From CALLVY01 sp937899855 (GTDB lineage Bacteria > Bacteroidota > Bacteroidia > Chitinophagales > Saprospiraceae): a stretch of 64,000 nt of DNA. The notes under the pieces were generated by a model, which searched no databases, had not been told where the DNA came from, and saw only the letters and a program-made list of their open reading frames with translations. Positions 34,591-42,762 of this stretch are shown here, in pieces. Made by a program: the position numbers and the translations under genes. Within the stretch, counting starts at the first letter, position 1. Each line of letters starts with the position of its first letter. The stretch is taken from NCBI GenBank assembly GCA_039820405.1, contig JBCBQC010000001.1, positions 248,001 through 312,000 of the forward strand, read 5' to 3'.

Positions 34591-34952
34591 AAATTTTTGT
34601 AGTGTTTCGGCAAAAGCGCCCGTTTGCAACAGGGTTTTGGCGAGGGGTAGGCCGGTTTGGGGGGGCCTTAATGCATAAAACAGCGCCAAAATCGTACCAA
34701 ATTCGGGGTATTCCCGCCCGTTCGGTACGGGGCGAGGAAGGGCCGGCGGGTGGGAATACGCAGCCGGTTATTATTCGCTAAAGCATTCATTACCAATGGT
34801 AAATACATGATGATTTTCCGTGCCGCCAGGGTGAGGCGGTACGCTACGGCACGCTGGTGGACGGGGAAAAGCGCGGCCGTTGACTGTCACACTAAAATAA
34901 AAAAGCCCCGAAGATCATTCGGGGCTTTTTGGGCGGCGGGGTGCGGGAAGGC
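34591..34952. other. Intergenic region between two long minus-strand genes
   Basis: About 360 bases with no supported gene. It holds the terminator at 34900-34930, which closes the upstream 1512-residue gene, and presumably the promoter of the giant T9SS gene. I could not find a TAnnTTTG match on the minus strand here. Confidence 0.4.
34900..34930 (-). terminator. Bidirectional intrinsic terminator
   Basis: A perfect 13-bp stem, AAAAAGCCCCGAA (34900-34912) with TTCGGGGCTTTTT (34918-34930), and a 5-base loop. Both strands give a T tract. It lies 22 bases after the stop of the 1512-residue gene. Confidence 0.85.
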
Positions 34953-37900
34953 TTATTGACCGCTTTTGATTGCCTTGATCCGGTTTACAAACAGCAGGGC
35001 CGAATTGGCATCTACCGCTTGGATTTCGTAAGTACCGCCGTCTTTTTGCTTGAAAACCAATTCTTTAGGCTTCATCCCCAGGATGGCATCGTTGAATTTG
35101 GGATTGGAGGATACCACGCTGAGAATGCCTTGCTTGTAGCCAAAGAAGTACCAATCTTCACTTGGCGATTGGAGGTATAGGTACACCCGGTCGTCCTCGT
35201 TGGAGGGCATTTTAAACTCGATTTGGCACTTGAGCATGCGGTTGATCGGGACGCCATTGATGCTGGCCAGCCCCACCACGGGGTCGGAGCTGATGAAGGA
35301 TTGGTATTCGGAGTTCCAATTCATCGGCAGGTAGCTGAAGAGGAAGGGAAATTTGTTGTACTTCCCCGCCAGATCGAGACCGGTATTGCGCATCTCCGAG
35401 GCTTCGCTCTTTAGATCCTTGGCATCGGGGATAAAAGTAGCCAGGGCCGCCTCGCAAAAATCCCCATTTTTCTGATAATCCACCGGGCGCGCATCAAAAC
35501 TGCTCGATTGGAGGTCCGTAATCAGGATTTTGAGCAATTTGTCCGGCACCTCCAGGTCCACCCCAGCCATCAGACGCACTTCCAGGTCCACCTCGGCCGG
35601 CCCGTCGAGGGTCGTACCCGACTGGTCCATTTTGGTCCGTATCTCTCCCGCCGTCGTCAAACTCATGTACTGTAATCCCGAACCAATACTGATTTCTCCC
35701 TGGGCCACGATGTCCCCAGTCTGGTTCGACATCGTCATGATGTTGTTGTACGGGCTATTACTGGCCACCCGCAACGAGTCCCCAAAGATGAATTCATCGG
35801 AGGCCTTGTTGTACTTAAACAGCCCCTTGGTCGCTCCCTTGGCCACCAAGATGGGGCGATCCTTGCGAAAGGCCAGATCATCCATCACCCGGGCGTACAT
35901 CCGGGCCGTTTCCTTGCTGAGGTAAATGCCCGTCACCAGCGGTGATCCCTCGTAGTTCTTGGGACTGTTGTATTCGATAAACATGTTGTTCTTGTCCGCC
36001 TCACAGGAAAGCGAAAACCATTCGGCCTTCGGCAGGGCCGGGGAGTCGATCTTGGCGAAGCCATCAAAGGTCAGGTTAACGTTCTCGGCGTTCAGACTAA
36101 TTTCTCCCCGAAACTCCGTCTTGTGATCGATGTAAAACCGATCCTCCGGGTCGACCTGTCCCGTGGCCCGGGTCACCGTCCGCTTTTCACTGCGCTTGCC
36201 CTTGCCCACACGCGTTCCCACGATGGACTTAAACTCAATTTCCTGCTCGCGTTCGCCAATGTTGTACTCGTAAAAACCCGAAGCCCGGTAATCCTTACGC
36301 CCCTTGACCGTCACCGTCGCCCGGTTGATAACGTGGTATTTATTGAGGGTATCGGCCACGATTTGGGCATTCTTCAACTTGGACATGACCCCACCGGGCA
36401 AAATCTCAATGTCTCCCGTCTCGGTGTAGATGTAGGCATCACAGGATTGGATGTAGGGCACCCCACCGATCTTGAGTTCGTTGGTCTTCAGGTCGTAAAA
36501 GGCCGTAGCCCCATCAAAACGCAGGGAATCCTGATCGGGATGAATGGAGGTAAAAGTCCCCAATTTGCCCGCTTCGTTTTTAAAGGTGACGGTCTCCGCC
36601 TTCATGTCCCAATCAAACTCGTCAAGCGAGGTGCTGTACTGGTTGTAGGGCATGGTGGTGGAATGCTGATCGCCATTGGCCTTGACCTTCCCCTTCTGTT
36701 CGTCAAAATCGAGGTCGACATTGACGTTGCGGGTATCAAAGGCAATGTCGTCGGAGCCGAGGGCCAAGATTTGTAGGGCCGCCGTATCGGCGCGGGTCGA
36801 AAAGGCCCCGAAGGACATCAGTTCGGAATTGAGCTTTCCCTTGTCCCAGGCAAAGTCTCCATTTCCCTTCAAACCATCGGGCGTCAGAATGGCCAGCCCC
36901 TTGAGCGTATGGTTTTCGTCTTGGAACAGTTCGAAGGGCTTTTCCTCCGTCCGAACGTACATGCTATCCACGTAAGGCCGCCAGTCAATTTTGACGTCGT
37001 AACCCACCGTTTGGGGAACCTCCACGGGGCCGTCGCGATCTTCCGAGAGGTCAAAACGCTCGGCCGAAGCAGTCATTTGGTCCGGTCGGAAAATGATGTC
37101 TTCCGAATCAATCGAGGCACCCAGGTACTTGAGGTTGCCCTGGGCCAGAAAACCCTTATTGCTCAGGCCAATGCTGCCCGTATAGTTGCCTTTGCCCCGG
37201 TAGCCGGGAAAACCCTCGGCGGGAGTTTGGGTCTGGAAGCCCAGGGATTCGTCGTCCTCCTGAAGGACCAGCGTCTCCTTAAAGTTGGGAAAAATGCCTG
37301 CCGACACCAGTTCTCCGTCAAAGTGGATGTCCGACCGACGGAAATTGTCCAAACCGTTAAAACTAAAGGGATCCAGCTCGAAATAGAAGGAATCGCGCAG
37401 GTAGGCCCCGTTTTGGGTATCCGATCGATCGTAAAAGACGTAGGAATTTTTCTTGCTTTCGAAGGAGGGGAAAATGGGAATATCGTCGCGACCCGACATG
37501 TTATTCGGAGCGTCGATGAGCAAAACCCCACTGGCGTGTTCGATCCGCGAGCCAATTGACAGGGCGATGGTGTCCCCCGTCTTGTCGTCGATGGCGTCGG
37601 TGGCGATAAAGAGGTCGAGGTAACGCACCGAATCGACTTCGACGTGGTTTTTGGAGTAATCAAAGGCAAAATCCTTTCCGATCATCCGACTCCGACCCGC
37701 AAAGATCTTACCGTCAAAATCCATGTTGCGGTTCTCCTTCATCAGTACCTGCCCGGCGTAGGGTTTGACCGCCACCCGCTGCGGCACGCTAAACTGGATA
37801 TTGGAAATCCCCCGAGCATTGATCGTACCGTCCTGCATATTCATCACGGCGTTGGTACTATCGGTGACCGACATGACCCGCAAGACGTCGTAGTCCACCT

Positions 37901-39491
37901 TGTCCTGGCTGGCGTTGGCGTAGTGAAAGACCTTATCCTTGACTTCCACAATTTGCTTGTCGCTGTCGTAGTTGACAAAACCCTTCGCGACCAAGTCGTA
38001 CAGCAAGCTCTGGATGCTGCTGACGTCAAAACGGGGATTGAAGCGCTTGGCCAAATTGTTGGCACTCAGGATGCGATCCCCCATTTCCTCAGAATAGACC
38101 TTGATGGTTGCCAGCGGATTAGTGGAAGAAATATTTTGTAGCCGTTGGTAGTCGCTTTCGCGGTAGAAATTGAGCGATTCGAAGACGACTTCCTTATTGG
38201 TAGTGGTAAAGGATACGGAACGCCCACCGATTACGAGGGAGTCGCCATCCATCAACCAATTCATGCTATTGACGTCGATGTTGAACTGGTGGCGGGAATT
38301 GAAGAAGGGGTTGCGATCGCTACCCCGCTTGCCCCGACTCAAGCTCAACTCGCGTTCGGGAATCTGAAATTTAAAGTTTACACTGGGGTGGTAGATCGAG
38401 TCCTGTCCAAAGTACAAAACCGCTTCCGTCCCCTGCCCCGCCATGCGTTCCCCCTTGCGGATAACGAACAATTCACTCGCCCCCCGAAAGGTGCGATGGC
38501 CCTGGTTGTCGTAGATGGCAATTTTGGCCTTATTGCTCTTGCTCCCGTAGCCGTGTACCGTGGTCCCTTGTAGGCGGAAGCCCCCCGTGTAGCGAATCCC
38601 GCCCCCGATGTTTTCGATGGTCAGTACACTATCGGCCGAGATAAAACGGGGATAGGACGTCCCCGTCGCTTGGTTTTTGGCCGAAATTTTATCCTCAAAA
38701 CTACCCACGACATCTCCGTTGGGGAAGAGCTCGGGATAGTGGAGACGTACCGATTGGACTTTGTACAGGGGTTTGGAGGTGTCGATGGTGTAATCGGCAA
38801 GGGTACAGTACACCCGATCCAGGTTTTCGAAGCGATCCCAACGAACCGTGCCACTTTGGCCTTTCCACCGCCGTTCGAGGGGAAAGTAAACCCCGGAAGT
38901 TTCGTAAATGGTAATGCTGTCCTTTTTACGAATGGCATTGAGGTTGAGCGTTTCGTACTCGATCTGAGGAATCCGTTCGCGGTAGCTCATCTCGTAATTG
39001 TCCGCGATCGCTTCCCAGACGACCCCATTTTTGGAGTATTTGAGGGCTTGGCGCTCAAAGAAAGGGTAGGAAAATTTCAAAAATGCCAAAAAGGGTTTGA
39101 ATTTGCGGTTCTCCACGTCCGCCAGCATGCGTTGGAGCACATCGTGCCAGTTGTTGAAATTCTCCGCTCCCCGCTGGTTTTGCTTGATGATGGTCAAGGT
39201 TTCGAGGTAGGGACCAAAGTACTGGCCCGCCCGCAGTTTCTTTTCCAGCATCGCGTTGCACAGTTGGCGGATGAGCGTAAACTCCTCCTCGGTGTAGGTC
39301 CCCCGCTTGAACTCGTCCTTGAAAGCATCAAAAATTTTTTCGAGCGAACTCTGCTTACTCGCCGTCATAAAAGCGCCCAGCTCTTTGATAAACTCGTTGG
39401 GAGTGTCGGGAAAGGCGGTGGGGGCCTGCGCCGTCGTACTGAATTGCCCGGCCAAGAGCAATAGCCAGCACCAGGTAAAACGCTTCAACAT
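34953..39491 (-). CDS. Large exported protein of unknown function (1512 residues)
   Basis: An N-terminal signal peptide (MLKRFTWCWLLLLAGQFSTTAQA) is followed by a helical domain (about 30-190, PNEFIKELGAFMTASKQSSLEKIFDAFKDEF). Over 1200 residues of beta-rich repeats follow, in which short units alternate Asp/Ser turns with strands: GDSLVIGGRSVSFTTTNKEVVFESLNF, DGKIFAGRSRMIGKDFAFDYSKNHVEVDSVRYLDL, YDLKTNELKIGGVPYIQSCDAYIYTETGDIEILPGG. The pattern recalls OstA/LptA-like or beta-helical folds. There is no T9SS C-terminal domain, lipobox or TM helix. I recall long proteins of this sort across Bacteroidota but know no function. Envelope transport or structure in the periplasm is a guess. Confidence 0.7.
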   Translation of the reverse strand: MLKRFTWCWLLLLAGQFSTTAQAPTAFPDTPNEFIKELGAFMTASKQSSLEKIFDAFKDEFKRGTYTEEEFTLIRQLCNAMLEKKLRAGQYFGPYLETLTIIKQNQRGAENFNNWHDVLQRMLADVENRKFKPFLAFLKFSYPFFERQALKYSKNGVVWEAIADNYEMSYRERIPQIEYETLNLNAIRKKDSITIYETSGVYFPLERRWKGQSGTVRWDRFENLDRVYCTLADYTIDTSKPLYKVQSVRLHYPELFPNGDVVGSFEDKISAKNQATGTSYPRFISADSVLTIENIGGGIRYTGGFRLQGTTVHGYGSKSNKAKIAIYDNQGHRTFRGASELFVIRKGERMAGQGTEAVLYFGQDSIYHPSVNFKFQIPERELSLSRGKRGSDRNPFFNSRHQFNIDVNSMNWLMDGDSLVIGGRSVSFTTTNKEVVFESLNFYRESDYQRLQNISSTNPLATIKVYSEEMGDRILSANNLAKRFNPRFDVSSIQSLLYDLVAKGFVNYDSDKQIVEVKDKVFHYANASQDKVDYDVLRVMSVTDSTNAVMNMQDGTINARGISNIQFSVPQRVAVKPYAGQVLMKENRNMDFDGKIFAGRSRMIGKDFAFDYSKNHVEVDSVRYLDLFIATDAIDDKTGDTIALSIGSRIEHASGVLLIDAPNNMSGRDDIPIFPSFESKKNSYVFYDRSDTQNGAYLRDSFYFELDPFSFNGLDNFRRSDIHFDGELVSAGIFPNFKETLVLQEDDESLGFQTQTPAEGFPGYRGKGNYTGSIGLSNKGFLAQGNLKYLGASIDSEDIIFRPDQMTASAERFDLSEDRDGPVEVPQTVGYDVKIDWRPYVDSMYVRTEEKPFELFQDENHTLKGLAILTPDGLKGNGDFAWDKGKLNSELMSFGAFSTRADTAALQILALGSDDIAFDTRNVNVDLDFDEQKGKVKANGDQHSTTMPYNQYSTSLDEFDWDMKAETVTFKNEAGKLGTFTSIHPDQDSLRFDGATAFYDLKTNELKIGGVPYIQSCDAYIYTETGDIEILPGGVMSKLKNAQIVADTLNKYHVINRATVTVKGRKDYRASGFYEYNIGEREQEIEFKSIVGTRVGKGKRSEKRTVTRATGQVDPEDRFYIDHKTEFRGEISLNAENVNLTFDGFAKIDSPALPKAEWFSLSCEADKNNMFIEYNSPKNYEGSPLVTGIYLSKETARMYARVMDDLAFRKDRPILVAKGATKGLFKYNKASDEFIFGDSLRVASNSPYNNIMTMSNQTGDIVAQGEISIGSGLQYMSLTTAGEIRTKMDQSGTTLDGPAEVDLEVRLMAGVDLEVPDKLLKILITDLQSSSFDARPVDYQKNGDFCEAALATFIPDAKDLKSEASEMRNTGLDLAGKYNKFPFLFSYLPMNWNSEYQSFISSDPVVGLASINGVPINRMLKCQIEFKMPSNEDDRVYLYLQSPSEDWYFFGYKQGILSVVSSNPKFNDAILGMKPKELVFKQKDGGTYEIQAVDANSALLFVNRIKAIKSGQ

Positions 39492-39548
39492 AGGTCAGAT
39501 GATTTTGTGATGATACGATGAGCCCGCACTCGGAGTTGCGCCGCCTGG

Positions 39549-40391
39549 CTAAATATTGCGGTGGAAACGCATACAAAGCCACTGGTTGCGGTGATCGAGC
39601 TCCCCAAAGTGGAAACCCTCCCGCTCCGCCGATTGTTGTAGTAGCGCTCGATCTCGGAGTAAAAAGCCCGAAACGACGAGGGTTCCTCCGGGCAACACCA
39701 TGGAATATAACGCCGAAAGTTGTGCCAAAATTACATTCCGATTGATATTGGCCAGGATGAGATCGTAGCGTCGGTCGTGTAGCTTTTCGAGGGTACCGTG
39801 AAAGACCCGCACCCCTTCGGTCGCATTGACCCGACAGTTTTCGAGCGTATTGTCGTAAGCCAGTACGTCGTAGTCGATGGCGTCGACGGGCTGGGCACCG
39901 CATTTGGCGGCCAAGATGGCCAGGACCCCCGTACCACAGCCGTAGTCCAGTACACGCCGCCCCGCCAGCGGCAGCCGATGGAGCAGGGACAGCACCAGGT
40001 AGGTCGTTTCGTGGTGTCCGGTACCAAAGGCCATCTTGGGATTGATGATGATTTCGTGTTCGACGCCGGTTTGGGGAGGGTGAAAATCGGCCCGGATGGC
40101 GCAGAATTGCTCCACCCGGATGGGGGCAAAATTGGCTTCCCAACGCGCATTCCAGTTTTGAGCGGGAATCCGCGTCTTCTCCCAGGTAAAGTGCCACTGG
40201 TCCCCCAGGGCATCCAAGCGCGCCAAGTCGGGATCGTCCCAATTAGCAACGGGGCCAAAGGCCAACCAACCGGTCTCGCTTTCCTCAAAAGTATCAAAGG
40301 GCAAATCGCCCAGAAAAGCCAGGATGATCTCGCGTTGCTCGGCCGTGGACTCGGCGACGGTACTGCGAATGGCGAAGCGGTAATAATCCAT
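39549..40391 (-). CDS. prmA: Ribosomal protein L11 methyltransferase
   Basis: A 280-residue SAM-dependent methyltransferase. After an N-terminal ferredoxin-like domain (about 1-110) come INPKMAFGTGHHETTYLVL (about 135), motif I VLDYGCGTGVLAILAAKCGA (about 160-180) and LILANINRNVIL (about 225), where PrmA has the characteristic N-I acceptor motif. It methylates L11 amino groups. The ATG at 40391 begins MDYYRFAIRS, the usual start. A much longer frame upstream overlaps folD and is not coding. It starts 5 bases after folD, giving a folD-prmA operon. Confidence 0.92.
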   Translation of the reverse strand: MDYYRFAIRSTVAESTAEQREIILAFLGDLPFDTFEESETGWLAFGPVANWDDPDLARLDALGDQWHFTWEKTRIPAQNWNARWEANFAPIRVEQFCAIRADFHPPQTGVEHEIIINPKMAFGTGHHETTYLVLSLLHRLPLAGRRVLDYGCGTGVLAILAAKCGAQPVDAIDYDVLAYDNTLENCRVNATEGVRVFHGTLEKLHDRRYDLILANINRNVILAQLSALYSMVLPGGTLVVSGFLLRDRALLQQSAEREGFHFGELDHRNQWLCMRFHRNI

Positions 40392-40396
40392 AGCCG

Positions 40397-41275
40397 CTAG
40401 TAAATTTCTTTTTTGCAGGCCTTGAGCGTATTCATCAACAAAGAGGTAACCGTCATCAGCCCCACCCCACCGGGAACGGGGGTGATGTAACTGCATTTGG
40501 GCGCCACGCTGTCGAAAGCCACGTCGCCCACCAGTCGGTAACCGCGCTTGGCCGTCGGATCGTCGACCCGATTGATGCCAACGTCGATCACCACCGCCCC
40601 TTCTTTGACCATGTCGGCCGTTACGAATTCGGGAATGCCGATGGCGGCGATCAGGATATCGGCCCGTCGGGTGTGTTGGGGCAGGTCTACCGTCCGACTG
40701 TGGCAAAGTTGGACCGTGGCGTTGCCCGGCCGGGCCTTGCGGGAGAGGAGAATACTGATCGGCGTCCCAACAATGTTACTCCGACCCAGTACCACACATT
40801 CTTTACCCGTCACCTCAATCTCGTAGCGCTCCAGCATTTGCAGGATGCCAAAGGGGGTGGCGGGCAGGAAACAGGGCAAGCCTTGGGCCATCCGACCAAA
40901 GTTCATCGGGTGAAAACCGTCGACGTCTTTTTCGGGGGCGATGGCCAGCGTTACCTGCTCCTCGCTGATGTGCTTGGGCAGGGGCAATTGGACGATAAAC
41001 CCATCGACCCCTTCATCGGCGTTGAGCTGGGCGATGATGGCGAGCAATTCGTCCTCACTGATGTCCGCCTCGCGCTTGATGAGGCTCGATTCGAACCCCA
41101 CCTGTTCGCAGGAGCGTACCTTACTGCGGACGTAAGACTGGCTGGCGGGATTGTCGCCGATCAATACGGCGGCCAGATGAGGGCGTTTGTGCCCCCCCGC
41201 GATCAGGGTTTCGACCTCCGTGGCGATTTCGGTTTTGATCCGTTTTGACAACAATTTTCCGTCGATCAGTTGCAT
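40397..41275 (-). CDS. folD: Bifunctional methylenetetrahydrofolate dehydrogenase/cyclohydrolase
   Basis: A 292-residue enzyme with all FolD signatures: AAVLIGDNPASQSYVRSKVRSCEQVGFES (about 36-65, with Tyr and Lys of the active site), DGFIVQLPLPKH (about 97), the PGG-like GLPCFLPATPFGILQML and CVVLGRSNIVGTPISILLSRK (about 160-182, NADP binding). It ends with YITPVPGGVGLMTVTSLLMNT. It interconverts 5,10-methylene-, methenyl- and 10-formyl-THF in the cytoplasm. The start is the ATG at 41275; upstream codons add 22 residues unlike the family. It is followed 5 bases later by prmA. Confidence 0.95.
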   Translation of the reverse strand: MQLIDGKLLSKRIKTEIATEVETLIAGGHKRPHLAAVLIGDNPASQSYVRSKVRSCEQVGFESSLIKREADISEDELLAIIAQLNADEGVDGFIVQLPLPKHISEEQVTLAIAPEKDVDGFHPMNFGRMAQGLPCFLPATPFGILQMLERYEIEVTGKECVVLGRSNIVGTPISILLSRKARPGNATVQLCHSRTVDLPQHTRRADILIAAIGIPEFVTADMVKEGAVVIDVGINRVDDPTAKRGYRLVGDVAFDSVAPKCSYITPVPGGVGLMTVTSLLMNTLKACKKEIY

Positions 41276-41411
41276 AGTTCTTAGGCTTGATTGAATGGAC
41301 GGTAAAGGTAGAAAAATTATACCGATCCGTTTTAAACTCATTTTGTCCTACTACTTAGCACAAATATTCTTAATTTGATGCTTGTAAACTGTAAACCAAC
41401 CAAAGCTTATC

Positions 41412-41615
41412 ATGACTAAACGAATCAATCCCCTATTGATGGCCCTCGTCTTCACCATTGGTACCCTTTGCTTTTCTTGTAAAAACGAATGCGTCAGATG
41501 TACGGGCGGCCCCGTTGAGGAGACGCTCTGCGAAGATGACTTCAACAGCACCATCCTCTACGAAACGGCCATCAGCTCCGCCCAGGCCGCCGGAGGAACC
41601 TGCGTTGAGGAGTAG
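41412..41615 (+). CDS. Small Cys-rich exported protein
   Basis: A 67-residue protein with an N-terminal hydrophobic segment (INPLLMALVFTIGTLCFSC) and then KNECVRCTGGPVEETLCEDDFNSTILYETAISSAQAAGGTCVEE. Five cysteines follow or end the hydrophobic part. FSC could be an unusual lipobox; if not, the cysteines may pair in the periplasm or bind metal. Many Bacteroidota encode similar very short lipoproteins of unknown role. It is transcribed divergently from folD, with 136 bases between. Confidence 0.6.
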   Translation: MTKRINPLLMALVFTIGTLCFSCKNECVRCTGGPVEETLCEDDFNSTILYETAISSAQAAGGTCVEE

Positions 41616-41625
41616 GGTCCCGATC

Positions 41626-42762
41626 TTACTGTATCGATTGCCCCGTTCTGGATTCGGTAACAATCCGGTCGTAAAAGGCCACCAGGCGCGATGCTTCGCG
41701 CTCCCAGGTCAATTGCTCCGCCGCCTTGCCACAATTAGCGACCCGCTCGCGGTAACGCTCCTCATCGTCCAGGAGCGCCCGGACCGCCCGTACGATGCTG
41801 TCCACCCGCAAATCGGGCACCAGCACTCCGACGTCGTAGGTCTCGACGAGTTGGCGGTATTCGGGGAAGTCGCGGTGTAAGGCGGGTACGCCAGCCTGGA
41901 GGTAATCAAAGGTCTTATTGGCCAGCGAATAGTAGTAGTTCAGACTGTGGTCCGATAGCAGGTTGAGCCCAACACTGGCCTGGGGACTCAATTGCGCCAG
42001 CTCTTCCGGTGGCAAATAGCCCCAGAAGCGAACGCGCTCCTCCAGCCCCCGTGTCGTACACTCGGCGCGCAGCTCCGCCGAGAGGTCGCCCTCTCCGGCC
42101 AGCCACAACTGTACCCCCTCCAGTTCGGACAGCGCCGCCAGCATCTCGCTGATACCACGGCCCTCGTTGAGTACGCCCTGGTAAAGGATCACCGGAGGCT
42201 GTACCTTAGCCCCCGCCCCACCCGACCGACGCTGCGGCAAGTTGCGGATCAGCCCAAAGTCGATGCCGTAACGCCGACTGAGGACTGCTTGCAGCGCCGC
42301 CCCCACCGTGTAGGCATAGCGAATGCGGGGAATACAGTGCCGGGCCACGGCCTCCCAAATCTTTTGAACCCGGGGGCGACGAGCCACTTCGGGCGTTTCG
42401 GTATAGTACTCGTGCGCATCGTAGACCAGAGGAACCCCACGCCAACGGCTCCAGTAAAACATCGGCAAGAGCGTATCCAAGTCGATGGCGCAGAGCATGG
42501 TAAAGGATTGACGCCACAGGAAAAAGAACAGCCGCAGGTGGTACTCCAGGTAAAACAATTTGCCCCGTTCGAAAAAACAGGAGAGGCGGTGCTGGGCAAA
42601 GTCCCGATCGATCAAGGGCCTAGAATTTTTTCTTTGCCGACCGACCAGCAGCACCCGGTAGCCGGCTCGCGCCAAACTGCCACAGATTCGGATCATCCGC
42701 TGGTCGTAGCTCAGGTCGTTGGTCACGCTGAAAATGATGCGGTGTTGGCTCCGTGCTTTCAT
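41626..42762 (-). CDS. Glycosyltransferase family 4 protein
   Basis: A 378-residue GT-B transferase. The N-terminal domain begins IIFSVTNDLSYDQRMIRICGSLARAGYRVLLVGR and contains the conserved VYDAHEYYTETPEV (about 115-130). The C-terminal domain has PPVILYQGVLNEGRGISEMLAAL (about 190), VQLWLAGEGDL and SLANKTFDYLQAGVPALHRDFPEYRQL (about 300). It has no membrane segment. Related proteins add sugars in exopolysaccharide or cell-envelope glycan synthesis. Its start overlaps the end of recQ by 4 bases (ATGA), which suggests transcriptional coupling but not a shared pathway. Confidence 0.82.
   Translation of the reverse strand: MKARSQHRIIFSVTNDLSYDQRMIRICGSLARAGYRVLLVGRQRKNSRPLIDRDFAQHRLSCFFERGKLFYLEYHLRLFFFLWRQSFTMLCAIDLDTLLPMFYWSRWRGVPLVYDAHEYYTETPEVARRPRVQKIWEAVARHCIPRIRYAYTVGAALQAVLSRRYGIDFGLIRNLPQRRSGGAGAKVQPPVILYQGVLNEGRGISEMLAALSELEGVQLWLAGEGDLSAELRAECTTRGLEERVRFWGYLPPEELAQLSPQASVGLNLLSDHSLNYYYSLANKTFDYLQAGVPALHRDFPEYRQLVETYDVGVLVPDLRVDSIVRAVRALLDDEERYRERVANCGKAAEQLTWEREASRLVAFYDRIVTESRTGQSIQ

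Noticed and set aside
40392..40706. N-terminal extension of prmA to a start near 40706
   Set aside because: The added 105 residues are Arg/Gly-rich and lie over the folD 3' coding sequence in another frame. The ATG at 40391 gives the normal PrmA start.
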